Shown here piece after piece: positions 50,578 through 60,074 of a stretch of 64,000 nucleotides of DNA. Positions within the stretch are counted from its first letter, which is position 1. Every line of letters starts with the position of its first letter. The stretch lies in contig DATNPX010000008.1 of assembly GCA_036702975.1 (NCBI GenBank), positions 62,001-126,000 of the forward strand. The letters are read 5' to 3'. Below the pieces are notes generated by a model. That model was not told the origin of the DNA, did not search any database, and worked only from the letters and a program-made list of their open reading frames with translations. The position numbers were made by a program, and so were the translations under genes. The stretch is from DATNPX01 sp036702975 (GTDB taxonomy: Bacteria > Cyanobacteriota > Vampirovibrionia > Obscuribacterales > Obscuribacteraceae).

Positions 50578-51681
50578 ATGAAAGGTTTTTCGTCTCTTTT
50601 CCCAATCAAATTTAAGAAAGGGGCTGAAGCTTCTCAAGCTGGTCCGTCCAGTTGCGGTGTTGCAAGTTCCGGTCCGCCGAGTGACTGCGCCTCGAGCCCG
50701 GAGATTGAACTTATTGCTTCCTGTGGGCTGTTCGATTTCGCCTGGTACTCTTCGCAGCTACCAGACTCTCTGGCTGCACTTCCCCAAGAAGGTTTGATTG
50801 GACACTTTCTGGCGGAAGGCGCTGCTGCCGGACTCAACCCTCACCGTTGGTTTGATAGCGCCTATTATCTGAAGCAGAACCCTGACGTGGCCGCGGTTTG
50901 CATCAATCCTTTGGTTCATTTTTTGAGAAGTGGTTGGCGAGAAGGTCGTCGACCCCATCCATCTTTCGACCCAGAGTGGTATCGCATGCAGTATCGGGAT
51001 TTTTCCGGGGAGTGCTCCGAACTGGAGCACTACGTTACCTTCGGACAAAGCCAACTGCGCTTTCCCGACAAGGAGAGCTTTCGAGCGGCTTTGAACACTG
51101 AGCCGGATTTGAAAACTGAGCGTGAGCGATTAGAACTTAGCCCGGTACGTGTTTTTGAGGTTCCGACTGGACCGGCGCGTGTTAATCTTCTCCTCGATTC
51201 TTTGTGCGATACGGTAGCATCTCCAACTGGTGCCGTCCCTTGCACGGATTTCCTTGCAGCAGTTTTCGTGCGCTATGCGCATGAATCAAATTTGCCCTTG
51301 AGAGTAGTCACGCGCAAGAGTCGGATAGACGAATCAAAGTGGCTGCCGTTAATACGTGCTTTCGATGTTGAGCTGCCTGTGGCTGTAGAATTTTGTTTTT
51401 GCGATTTTATTGATGACGTTAGCGAGCTACCGGTCTATCGTAACGAGTTGTTCTTTGTTGCAGGCGCAAATAATGTTCGTGCTCTATGCGCAAGCCTTGG
51501 TGCTGCAAGGATTGTTGAACTTAGTGCTGGATTAGGCTCTAAAGATGAATGTGAAGCTTCTCCGAATAAAGCTAATGGTGAATCGGTGTGCCTGGTCACC
51601 ATATCTGGTGCTTTGTCGTCTGCACGAATTCCTGAGGTTCTTTCAAACTTGAGGAGTGCTATTAAACGTGTTTCTGTTTGA
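50578..51681 (+). CDS. Protein with glycosyltransferase-associated WY/NPD repeats
   Basis: 367 residues. A polar N-terminus is followed by three copies of a repeat known from the ends of glycosyltransferases and sulfotransferases: LFDFAWYSSQLPD...HFLAEGAAAGLNPHRWFD, SAYYLKQNPDV...HFLRSGWREGRRPHPSFD, and PEWYRMQYRDF...HYVTFGQS. The second half (about 195-367) may be a degenerate nucleotide-sugar or glycosyltransferase half-domain, but no donor motif is visible. It ends 1 bp before the next gene (TGATATG), so both likely form one complex. Divergent from the WbdD-like gene. A TAAGAT hexamer ends 6 bases before ATG; no ribosome-binding site. Confidence 0.75.
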   Translation: MKGFSSLFPIKFKKGAEASQAGPSSCGVASSGPPSDCASSPEIELIASCGLFDFAWYSSQLPDSLAALPQEGLIGHFLAEGAAAGLNPHRWFDSAYYLKQNPDVAAVCINPLVHFLRSGWREGRRPHPSFDPEWYRMQYRDFSGECSELEHYVTFGQSQLRFPDKESFRAALNTEPDLKTERERLELSPVRVFEVPTGPARVNLLLDSLCDTVASPTGAVPCTDFLAAVFVRYAHESNLPLRVVTRKSRIDESKWLPLIRAFDVELPVAVEFCFCDFIDDVSELPVYRNELFFVAGANNVRALCASLGAARIVELSAGLGSKDECEASPNKANGESVCLVTISGALSSARIPEVLSNLRSAIKRVSV

Positions 51682-51682
51682 T

Positions 51683-52852
51683 ATGGAGAATGTCTCTTTT
51701 TCAGTGCCTTGGAAGCACCCTTTGCAGAGCCGCCTGTCCACCTTGCTTTCGCGTCGCATAAAGATCGCATATCTGTACGAAGCACCGGCGAAGAATACTT
51801 TTCGTTATCGCGTGTATAACATGGTGCAAGCGCTCAATACTCATTGTGAGGATATTTCAGCCTCTTATTTTTCCAGCGATGAGTGGAGCGAGCTAGACAA
51901 GATTTTGGAAGACCTGGATGCACTGGTTATCTCCCGCGCGCGTTATACGGGGGAGTTAAATCAGCTGGTAACCCGGGCTCGCGGACTCGGCAAAACGGTT
52001 TTTTATGATGTAGACGATCTTATCTTCGACCCGGACTATACACACTTAATTGTTCACTCGCTGGATCTTCCCAGGACAGACCAGACTTGGGACTATTGGT
52101 TCGCGTTCATAAGTCGAATTCGTGCCGCTATGAAACTGTGCGACAGAGCTATAACCACCAATCAGTTTCTTGCCGAAAACATCACAGAATACTTCGATAA
52201 GCCAGCACACGTAATTCCTAATTTTATGAACGACGAGCAGTTGTCGATATCTCGCGACATATTTGAAAAAAAGAGTGAGTCCGGCTGGCTTCGCGACGGA
52301 ACTATAACTTTGGGTTATTTTAGTGGCACCCAGACTCACAACAAAGATTTTGAGATTGCATCAACTGCGCTTGCCGAGCTATTGCGCACTGATAAACGGC
52401 TGCGTCTGCAAATAGGAGGGCATCTCCAAATTCGCGGACCGATTGCTAATTTCTCAGACCGTATTGACTTTATGCCGTTCACCGATTTCGTCAACCTCCA
52501 GGCTTCGGTTGGCAGGGTCGATGTGAATATTGTTCCCCTGCAGCAGAATATTTTCTCAAATTGCAAAAGTGAATTGAAGTATTTCGAGGCCGCTGCGGTA
52601 GGTACTATTACGGTTGCCACTCCTATTTATACCTATGCCAACGCCATTGCCGACGGTGAAAATGGATTTCTTGCAGAATCTTACGCTTGGTGCGAAAAGT
52701 TGCAGCAAGCTCTAGCTTCTTTTTCTCAAACCAACGAGCGGTATGTCGAAATCGCTCAAAAGGCGGCTAGCGACGTACTCGGAAAATTTACTGGCAAGAG
52801 TCAAAGCGATTCTCTTAAGAATCTATTTGTGGCTAGCCTTCCCAGAATTTGA
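51683..52852 (+). CDS. Family 4-like (GT-B) glycosyltransferase
   Basis: About 389 residues. ATG 51683 is preferred because it follows the upstream stop by one base; the frame is open to GTG 51656. N-terminal half: RIKIAYLYEAPAKNTFRYRV, VFYDVDDLIFDP (an acidic motif common in these proteins) and HVIPNFMN at the domain link. C-terminal half: ITLGYFSGTQTHNKDFEIAS, IDFMPFTDF, VDVNIVPL and SELKYFEAAAVGTITVATP, the donor-binding region of GT-B enzymes. Probably a cytoplasmic sugar transferase for the same glycan as its partner. Confidence 0.88.
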   Translation: MENVSFSVPWKHPLQSRLSTLLSRRIKIAYLYEAPAKNTFRYRVYNMVQALNTHCEDISASYFSSDEWSELDKILEDLDALVISRARYTGELNQLVTRARGLGKTVFYDVDDLIFDPDYTHLIVHSLDLPRTDQTWDYWFAFISRIRAAMKLCDRAITTNQFLAENITEYFDKPAHVIPNFMNDEQLSISRDIFEKKSESGWLRDGTITLGYFSGTQTHNKDFEIASTALAELLRTDKRLRLQIGGHLQIRGPIANFSDRIDFMPFTDFVNLQASVGRVDVNIVPLQQNIFSNCKSELKYFEAAAVGTITVATPIYTYANAIADGENGFLAESYAWCEKLQQALASFSQTNERYVEIAQKAASDVLGKFTGKSQSDSLKNLFVASLPRI

Positions 52853-52860
52853 TTGTGTAC

Positions 52861-53667
52861 TTATGGTGGTAACAAATTCTTCTCTACGAGTTGAACATAG
52901 CGATTTGAAATGATCTGAGCGTCTTCGCGGCGGTTTTGTCTCGCCAATTCTTTGGTCAATGCGTGCATGTCGTCGGCGGCTTGATGAGTCTCTTTAATAG
53001 CTAATATGCGCAAGCACCGGCTGGCGAGTTTCAGGCATTCGTCCTGGCTCTCAGTCGTTTTCATCTCATGAATTGCCTGTTCGAGAACCTGTTTTTCTGC
53101 GCTTTCAAGCTGATCGATTGTTTTATAGTGTATGGCGTGAGCTTGGGCTATTTGGAGGCAGAATCTGATTTGCAGCAATCCCGCCATTACCATCATGAAG
53201 CCCGGAAGGCGCCTGGCGATTGCTTGCCAGGTAAAAGCAAAGCTTTGCCTTACGGCAATGAATTCTTTCACACCTAAAAATAACCACAACAGCGATTGAA
53301 TGGCGAAGCATTGAGCAAACACCTTGCTGAACTTTCCTGCTTTGGTGGCAATTACCATCGCATTGAGACAACCAAACGCTCCAGGCATAATCAGCGCGTA
53401 AACCGACCTGAGCACGAAGTAAACGGTGAATGACTCTTGATTCTTTTGCGGATTGTATGCGTGCAGGATTACTGGGTCGATTGCGGCCCAGAGCGATATC
53501 GTCAGGAAAAGTTCCGCATACCCTATGAGCAATGCGAGTGCCAGTAAAGCCGTCCATATCAGGGCGCGCAATCCAGAATTGTCGCTCTGGTTAGTCTGCA
53601 TCAAACGTCCTCGCGCGTGTGGGTAGGCTGAAACCTTTGCTGACTGCGCTATGCGCAACTCTGCCAT
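52861..53667 (-). CDS. Four-span membrane protein of unknown function
   Basis: 268 residues. Predicted spans near 33-55, 80-103, 110-128 and 145-170, then a cytoplasmic helical tail of about 100 residues rich in Glu, Lys and Gln. No family recognised. A TAATAT hexamer with TTGCGG 17 bp further up lies 8 bases before ATG 53667, and no ribosome-binding site is visible. Convergent with the glycosyltransferase, divergent from the NiCoT-like gene. Confidence 0.7.
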   Translation of the reverse strand: MAELRIAQSAKVSAYPHARGRLMQTNQSDNSGLRALIWTALLALALLIGYAELFLTISLWAAIDPVILHAYNPQKNQESFTVYFVLRSVYALIMPGAFGCLNAMVIATKAGKFSKVFAQCFAIQSLLWLFLGVKEFIAVRQSFAFTWQAIARRLPGFMMVMAGLLQIRFCLQIAQAHAIHYKTIDQLESAEKQVLEQAIHEMKTTESQDECLKLASRCLRILAIKETHQAADDMHALTKELARQNRREDAQIISNRYVQLVEKNLLPP

Positions 53668-53816
53668 TGTTGAAAATATTACAATAGAGGGAGTTGGTCC
53701 GCAATTCGAACTTTGTTGGGATTAGGGTCTTATCGGCTATTGATTTTGAGCCCCAGTTCCTCACATAATGCTCTGCGCGACCGCACCTATGTTAAGGCGT
53801 ATAGTAAGACGTTTAG

Positions 53817-54587
53817 ATGGATCTGGCTTTCCCTTTAGTTCTTTTAAACGCATTGATGCTCGGTTTTCGCCACGGCATCGATTGGGATCATATTGCTGCC
53901 ATAACAGACCTTGTAGGCACCACTTGTAATACCGCTGTCGATAGGGATGCCATCTCTATTGGGATTCCAAAAAGCGTTCTTCGTCTCCCGACTTTCTACG
54001 CTCTTGGACATGCGCTCATGGTATTTTGTCTCGGTATGACCGCCATCTTCTTCGCGACCACTATACCGGTTCTCCAAAATTCATTCGAGCCTCTAATGGA
54101 TCGTGCCGTCGGAGTGACTCTTTTCGTGCTTGGCGGCTGGATCTTCTATTCGGCTTTTCATTGCGCCCGTGATGGACGCCAATTTGCACCGCAGAGCCGA
54201 TGGATGCTGCTGTGGAAATGGTTACGCACCGTGTTTGCAGGCAGAATCAATGACGAGGAGCAACGGCACCAGGATGAGCTGGTTGCGTTTGTCATAGGAC
54301 TCATTCATGGAATTGGCGCTGAAACCGCTACACAGATAATGTTGATTGCCGCGGTAAGTGGCGGAACATCTCATGCTACGAGCATAATGATATTGGCGTT
54401 TTTTGTTTTAGGTTTGATCGCATCCAATTCGGTCGTCGCTGTTGTCAGCTGTTCTGGCTATATGTGCGCTTCGTTCATCAAACCGTTGACAGTTATGACT
54501 AGTGTGCTGACTGGAATATTCAGCTGTCTTGTTGGACTCAGGTTTATTAGTGGTTGTAGCGGCCACTTCTTGAACATTCATGGTTAA
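53817..54587 (+). CDS. NiCoT-like nickel/cobalt transporter family protein
   Basis: 256 residues, about six spans. LGFRHGIDWDHIAAITD near the start fits the NiCoT signature HX4DH (H19, D24, H25) in the first span. A second block, LIHGIGAETATQIMLIAAVSGG, also fits the family. It is shorter than NixA/HoxN (about 330 residues). It would import Ni2+ or Co2+, although relatives with other roles exist. No urease or hydrogenase genes are nearby. Stands alone. Confidence 0.8.
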   Translation: MDLAFPLVLLNALMLGFRHGIDWDHIAAITDLVGTTCNTAVDRDAISIGIPKSVLRLPTFYALGHALMVFCLGMTAIFFATTIPVLQNSFEPLMDRAVGVTLFVLGGWIFYSAFHCARDGRQFAPQSRWMLLWKWLRTVFAGRINDEEQRHQDELVAFVIGLIHGIGAETATQIMLIAAVSGGTSHATSIMILAFFVLGLIASNSVVAVVSCSGYMCASFIKPLTVMTSVLTGIFSCLVGLRFISGCSGHFLNIHG

Positions 54588-54621
54588 GGCCGAGCGCCAG
54601 TATTGAATTTTGTCGAAATAC

Positions 54622-55608
54622 TTAAAGTAAGATACTGTCTACTGCTTCGAGTGGCGATGGTATCTCTTTTTCGTTTAGCATGGTTCTCAGGTCTATTTCT
54701 ACTTCACGGCAAATGGCTGCCATCGGAACATCGTTAATGCCGTTTTCGAACGGATTCTCGCTGGTATCGCCGACCTTCTCCATCGTATAAAAGACCCAGG
54801 AGATTAGCATGCTGAACGGAATCGTCAGCCATGCAAGTTTTGGATCATTCTTGAACAGTTCGCCTATCAAGGAAAATGGCAGAAGAACTATGAAGATATT
54901 AACGAAGAGTGTGCTCATGTACGCATACTGGCGAGGAAATGGAAAGCTGTTTATGCGCTCGGCGGCTGCTTGTTGCTGAGAACAGCTATTTATGGTGTCG
55001 AGAATCTTTGCATAGTCCTCTGCTTTGAGTACATCTTTTAAGCTATCCAGAGCAACTGCCTGTTGAAACAAAAGCTGCGTAGCAACGTTCCTTTTTGCGA
55101 GCACAAGATTCATTTCATCGTCGTCGACGAACTGCACTAGCATCGCACGCATTTCTTCTGTGGCATCAGCTTCTTTTCTTCTTTCGACGGCGATCTTGAC
55201 GTGCGAAAGTTCTTCCATTGAGACATCATGAAATGTTGCTCTCTGGCGCAGTTGGATTCTCACGCAGTTCAGCCATGCTAGCTGGCGGTAGATCAATGAT
55301 TGTTTCTTACTGTCGATACTGTGCTCTTTAGCTACAATCATGGCAAAAAAGCGGCTAATATGCTCGAGTTCCGCCCATATCTTTCGCGCTTCCCAGAGTC
55401 GTTCATAAGAAGCATTGTTTTTGAATCCCACATAGAATGCAACGGCGGTACCGATCGTGGCCACCGGCAAAAATGGAATCGCTAGTGCCGCCACTTTGCC
55501 GTGGATATATAGAGTGTAGGCAACGGTGCTGATAATCAAATAAAGCAACAGCGGCTTCCATGAGAAAAACCAGATGACTCTCGGTTCGATGTCTCTTCTT
55601 ATGTACAT
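54622..55608 (-). CDS. Bestrophin-like (UPF0187) channel protein
   Basis: 328 residues. MYIRRDIEPRVIWFFSWKPLL at the start, a first span pair, then FKNNASYERLWEARKIWAELEHISR, a family hallmark, and late spans with LPFSLIGELFKNDPKLAWLTIPFSMLISWVFYTMEKVGDTSENPFE. Bacterial bestrophins form pentameric ion channels in the inner membrane. GAAGG precedes ATG 55608. It may be cotranscribed with the large methyltransferase gene 24 bp upstream. Confidence 0.93.
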   Translation of the reverse strand: MYIRRDIEPRVIWFFSWKPLLLYLIISTVAYTLYIHGKVAALAIPFLPVATIGTAVAFYVGFKNNASYERLWEARKIWAELEHISRFFAMIVAKEHSIDSKKQSLIYRQLAWLNCVRIQLRQRATFHDVSMEELSHVKIAVERRKEADATEEMRAMLVQFVDDDEMNLVLAKRNVATQLLFQQAVALDSLKDVLKAEDYAKILDTINSCSQQQAAAERINSFPFPRQYAYMSTLFVNIFIVLLPFSLIGELFKNDPKLAWLTIPFSMLISWVFYTMEKVGDTSENPFENGINDVPMAAICREVEIDLRTMLNEKEIPSPLEAVDSILL

Positions 55609-55632
55609 CAGTGGTGGCCTTCGTTGAGATCT

Positions 55633-58600
55633 TTAGTTCGTTGATTCAAAAAATGTCCGCAGCCTAGAAATTGCCTCCCTGAATCGTTCAGGTTCAAGAC
55701 TGTAGCAGAGCCGGCTCCAACCCGGTGTTCGTCCCCACTCGGGAGGATTCACCAGCAGCTTTGTTCGTCTTGCTAGTTCGGTTGCCTCTTCGTTCAATTT
55801 AGCGAGCAGAAAGAATCCACCTCGGTATGGAGTGTCGAGACCGTCGTCCAACTGATGTTTTCTCAGCAGAGCGACCAACTCGTCTCGCTGAACGGAGAGC
55901 CGTCTGCGGGCAAAGTCGAGATATTGCTCAAGGCCCTGTCTCTCCTTGGCAATGTCGACGAATTGGTGCGGTGATGTGTCGAGGAAGGCGGAATACAATG
56001 CGTCCCATGCCCGCAATCCTGAACGTGGTGGTAGATGCGTGCCTCGCTGGACATCCAATGCCCACTTGGCGTCAGGGCAGACCATAAACCCGCAGCGCAT
56101 GCCACCGGCAGCGAAGGCTTTTGAAATTCCGTCGACTATGAAGACATTACGAGAATGCTGTTTCAGCGTTGATGCAAAACTTAAGTAAGGTGGCGTCGTT
56201 GTACCCAAACGATGGTCGCTCAGCAGCAAGAAGATCTCATCAGCGAGGAGATAGATGTCGTTCTTGCGACAATAATCGGCGATCGACTGAACTTCTCTCG
56301 GCTCAAAGAACAGTCCGCTTGGGTTATTTGGCTGGGTGAGCCATAGAAGGTCCGGCTTTATATTCATGCTCTGAAGCTGTGCGGAGTTTAAGAGAAAACC
56401 CTTTGTCGGCTCCGTTGGAATGTCTTGAACGATGCCACCATAGTATGCAATTGTTGGATAGATGGGCCCATAACTGCCGTTTGGCAGTGCCACTACGGGT
56501 GGTCGCTTCAGTCTGCTGCGCAACGTTGAAATCAAGGCGCCAAAAAGAGGAAATACTCCTTGACTCAAAACAATTCTCTCTGGAGCGAGGGTGACTTGCC
56601 TTGTTGCTTTCAAATATGTAGAAACACGGCTTTTGACCAATTCATCAAGACCGTCGTTTTGCGATTCAAGAAATCCTTTGAACAATCCTTTTACTATCGC
56701 ATCCGGAACCGGAGCCTCAAATTCACCGTAATCGAGCCTGATTACTCCATCTTCTTCAGGATCTATCGGTTTCGCCGCAAATACCGAGTCGGATGAGGCT
56801 TTTACAAAATCTGGCGAATACTCTTGTGTGGGGAGTGCTTCGATTTCGCAAGACGGATTTTCAATATCGCGGGGGAATGGAAAGGAAAGCAGGTCGTCTA
56901 GTAACCACTCGTAATAAAGTTGGCTTGGATAGCTAATTCTGGAATACGAGAGCTCTGCTGCAACGTCAAAGGCCGAGGACCATTCGGCAGGGGCATTGAG
57001 TATGAAACTGAGTTCTAAGTCGGGGCAAACAGTGTTTTTGATCAAGCCGAAAAGGAGCATCAAATTTGGTGGCAAGTTGAGCTGCGCGGCGAGCCTCAAG
57101 TTCATATTGCTATTTAGATCTGAGCTGATGTCAAAGTTTGACGAATCATCCACAATATAGAGACGATGGGGGTTCCTTCGCGCATGCCCTTCAAGTGCCT
57201 TAAGGTTGAGCGGTGAGGCGGCAGACAATTCTGCTGGTGCGATCAGGATGACCTTTGGTTTCAGGACATCACTCAGATCCAACAGCTCTGTGAGATCATC
57301 ATTGCCGGTTACCAGATTTAACCCAGTAGGTTCGAATAAGTGTTGATAAATGGAACGCAGCGAGTGAGAGATGAGAACCTGGTCGCCCGGCTGAGTCATC
57401 ATTCGCAAAATCATGGCTACAAGCTGACTACGCTCTGGTGCTATGAATAACGAATCAGGTGAAACTTCGTAGTGACAATAGAACGAGAGGAACTTGGACA
57501 ATCGCCGACGCAACTTAATGTCACCGCGCTCGTGGGTATACGGGATCTTTTTCGACGAGAGCATGTTGGAAGATAACCGGCTCAAGAAGCTTACTTGCTC
57601 TTCGGTGATACGAGAAAAATCCAACTCGTTGCGCAAGCTGTCCAAGCTCATCCTGTGCAGATCTCGGACAAAAGCAAATGTCGGCTGTTCCCATCGTGTC
57701 TCAGCCTGGTAAACCAGCAAGTCGTGAAAGATGCTCTTATTTTTCTCGAGCAGTTTGACCGCCGTTGCTGCAGAGATTGACTGATGTGAATCTCTGCACA
57801 TAAAAAAATGAAACTGAATGTCGTGCGTTTTTTCAAGTGCAACTAGCGATGCCAGATCTGTGTCATCTGCTTGTTGAATACGACGACTCCAAACTAATTT
57901 TGTGTCGAAGCCTCGGCGGCCAAACATCGACTCGATAGCAGCCGGTCCGGGACGGCCGCCGAGCACCAGCGTTACTTTTCCACCGTGGTTGAGGCACAGT
58001 TGTGCTTCTTCCAGAGCCCTTGCAATTAGTGGCAAACCGAACCGATCTTCAAGAATTCCTTGCTCGAAACAGTAATTGCTCAAATCGTACAGGTCAGCTT
58101 CTGACGCATCTCTTCCGGTGCGTGCTGTAGCTGTCGAATCTGGATGCAGCACTTGGGGGATACAGCCGATCACGTGATCAAAGCTGATGCCCCGTTCTAA
58201 CGGCACTGCCAGCAAGTCAGATTGACAAAATTCAACCGCTCCCACGATCGGTGAGCCGTATTTGCTTAAAAGAATGTCGCCATTAGCGGTGGTGCCGTTC
58301 AAATATGTATTCAGTTTAGCTATCAGGATCGCAGTTGGATTGATATCGAGAGCGAGAATCTCAGCGACGTTTGTGCGCAACAAAAGGAGCAGGCTGATCC
58401 AGCCAGAACCAGTGCCAAGTTCAACGATTTTTTTTCCGTTGAATAGTTCGGGCGCCTTCATCAAACCTTCAGCAAAAGTCTTGCCCCATTCCTCAGGGGA
58501 GAAGACAGCCGGTGATAACAGTAACTTGAGCGGAGCTTCCGCGCCGGGCAGGCACATGGTTCTCATTATCAAGTTTGAATCGTGATCATCACAGCTCAAT

Positions 58601-58788
58601 CTGTCTGCAAGTGCATGCAAAAGAGCGCAAGCCTCAGGAAGATTCTTGCGTTCGTCAAGACAGAATAGTAGCTGCTCTAGTGGCTTTTGATTGTCAGCTT
58701 TGCATCCGATCAGATCTTCAAGTTCGGGCAATTTGCTTGCGAATGGAAACTCTTTGCCTGACTTGTTCGGCGCATCTGTTTTCGGCAT
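55633..58788 (-). CDS. Plant-type methionine S-methyltransferase homologue (MMT)
   Basis: 1051 residues, about the length of plant MMT. The N-terminal SAM domain has LFNGKKIVELGTGSGWISLL (motif I near 122-130), ALDINPTAILIAKLNTYLNG, HVIGCIPQVLHPD and LGGRPGPAAIESMFGRRGF, all recalling plant MMT. A central aminotransferase-like region (LFGLIKNTVCPDLELSFIL) and a C-terminal fold-type I aminotransferase domain follow, with VDGISKAFAAGGMRCGF where K890 could bind PLP. Plant MMT makes S-methylmethionine from methionine and SAM. AGGA lies 10 bases before ATG. Precedes the bestrophin gene. Whether the aminotransferase part is active is open. Confidence 0.85.
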   Translation of the reverse strand: MPKTDAPNKSGKEFPFASKLPELEDLIGCKADNQKPLEQLLFCLDERKNLPEACALLHALADRLSCDDHDSNLIMRTMCLPGAEAPLKLLLSPAVFSPEEWGKTFAEGLMKAPELFNGKKIVELGTGSGWISLLLLLRTNVAEILALDINPTAILIAKLNTYLNGTTANGDILLSKYGSPIVGAVEFCQSDLLAVPLERGISFDHVIGCIPQVLHPDSTATARTGRDASEADLYDLSNYCFEQGILEDRFGLPLIARALEEAQLCLNHGGKVTLVLGGRPGPAAIESMFGRRGFDTKLVWSRRIQQADDTDLASLVALEKTHDIQFHFFMCRDSHQSISAATAVKLLEKNKSIFHDLLVYQAETRWEQPTFAFVRDLHRMSLDSLRNELDFSRITEEQVSFLSRLSSNMLSSKKIPYTHERGDIKLRRRLSKFLSFYCHYEVSPDSLFIAPERSQLVAMILRMMTQPGDQVLISHSLRSIYQHLFEPTGLNLVTGNDDLTELLDLSDVLKPKVILIAPAELSAASPLNLKALEGHARRNPHRLYIVDDSSNFDISSDLNSNMNLRLAAQLNLPPNLMLLFGLIKNTVCPDLELSFILNAPAEWSSAFDVAAELSYSRISYPSQLYYEWLLDDLLSFPFPRDIENPSCEIEALPTQEYSPDFVKASSDSVFAAKPIDPEEDGVIRLDYGEFEAPVPDAIVKGLFKGFLESQNDGLDELVKSRVSTYLKATRQVTLAPERIVLSQGVFPLFGALISTLRSRLKRPPVVALPNGSYGPIYPTIAYYGGIVQDIPTEPTKGFLLNSAQLQSMNIKPDLLWLTQPNNPSGLFFEPREVQSIADYCRKNDIYLLADEIFLLLSDHRLGTTTPPYLSFASTLKQHSRNVFIVDGISKAFAAGGMRCGFMVCPDAKWALDVQRGTHLPPRSGLRAWDALYSAFLDTSPHQFVDIAKERQGLEQYLDFARRRLSVQRDELVALLRKHQLDDGLDTPYRGGFFLLAKLNEEATELARRTKLLVNPPEWGRTPGWSRLCYSLEPERFREAISRLRTFFESTN

Positions 58789-58842
58789 GTTTTTTCCTGT
58801 GATGAATGTATTTTTTTCGGACAGTCAGGACGGCGCCACTTC

Positions 58843-59841
58843 TTACACCGCGCTTTGCTGCCGCACTGTGCTCAGGTCTTCTGTAACAGCTTCATTGCGC
58901 AAATTCACACTGCGCAGTGTTTTTATCTCTGCAAGATATTGCAGGCTGCTATTTGTAATATTCGTTTCGCTCAAATCCAGTTCTTCGAGGTGTTGCATCT
59001 TGCGCAAGTGACGGACGCCATCGTCTCCTACTCGTGTGCGGTTAAGTCGCAACACCTTGAGCCCCGTAACGTTACTCAGATACTGTAAGCCCATGTCGGT
59101 AATTTGGGTAAGTGAAAGGTCGACGGTTTTGAGCTTGGGTAACTTGCTGATAGCAAGCACAGCTTCGTCTGTGAGATGGTTTTGCTGAATGAATAGACTT
59201 TCGAGGTTCGTTAATTTCGGCAGGTAGCTCACACCGTCATCGGTGACCTTTGTATTTGCGATTCCTAGCTGCTGAAGATTCTCAAATTGGGAAATGTATT
59301 TCATGCCTTCGTTGCCGACGCGTGTTACCCAAAGGTCTAGATACTTTAGAGACGGCAGATTGCGCAGACGTGAAAATCCCAGATCTGTGATGAAGGTTGC
59401 GCTGAGGTTAAGACTCTCTAGTTTTTCAAAATTGGATACGTGCACCAGTCCGATGTCACCAAGTTTCGACCACCACATGGTCAGCCGTTCGAGATTTGTC
59501 CAGCTTTTCAAATGTTTCAGACCAGCTCCGGTTATTGGTGTGTGTTCGAGATGAAGCTCGCGAACACCGTTCAATGTCGACAACGGCTCTAAATCAGCAT
59601 CTTTGAAAGTGGCGTAAGCTAGCCACAGAGTGTCTATAGCGTTACTTGGGAGTTTGCCCAGCGGACGTAAGTCGACGAAATCACTGCTGCTCAACTTAAG
59701 AGTGAGACGCTGTCCTGCTTCCAGACTGACCCCACCGGTTGCGTCACCAATGTAGCGCTCCCCCACGTATTCATCATCGACGTAAAGACGTCCGATGGAG
59801 AAGTGTTCAGGGAAATTAAGCGTGCGTGCCGGTATTTGCAT
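58843..59841 (-). CDS. Leucine-rich-repeat protein
   Basis: 332 residues with no signal peptide. About ten repeats of about 24 residues of the RNI-like type (GLKHLKSWTNLERLTMWWSKLGDIG, then GFSRLRNLPSLKYLDLWVTRVGNEG and so on), ending at ELDLSETNITNSSLQYLAEIKTL. Such repeats form a solenoid for protein binding. The first 75 residues have a beta domain (FSIGRLYVDDEYVGERYIGDATG). No partner is evident. No Shine-Dalgarno before ATG. Behind it lies the MMT homologue's start on the same strand (54 bp). Confidence 0.88.
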   Translation of the reverse strand: MQIPARTLNFPEHFSIGRLYVDDEYVGERYIGDATGGVSLEAGQRLTLKLSSSDFVDLRPLGKLPSNAIDTLWLAYATFKDADLEPLSTLNGVRELHLEHTPITGAGLKHLKSWTNLERLTMWWSKLGDIGLVHVSNFEKLESLNLSATFITDLGFSRLRNLPSLKYLDLWVTRVGNEGMKYISQFENLQQLGIANTKVTDDGVSYLPKLTNLESLFIQQNHLTDEAVLAISKLPKLKTVDLSLTQITDMGLQYLSNVTGLKVLRLNRTRVGDDGVRHLRKMQHLEELDLSETNITNSSLQYLAEIKTLRSVNLRNEAVTEDLSTVRQQSAV

Positions 59842-60074
59842 TTTTATTGCAAGTTGAGGGATGAAGAACCTTTATGCGAGCGAGCCCGTGAATTCACTTC
59901 GGGCGGCGCCTTGCCAAAATGTTTGAAGCCTAATTCTAGCGCAGAATTGATAAGTATGTTTCTTTCGAAACGATGATTGCCAGCGGTTCAGGTGTGTCAG
60001 GTGTGTTTGGTGTATCATTCGAGCCTGCGCTCTGTGCGCAGTGTTGATTACACAAACTTTAAGTTGGAGTTGTT

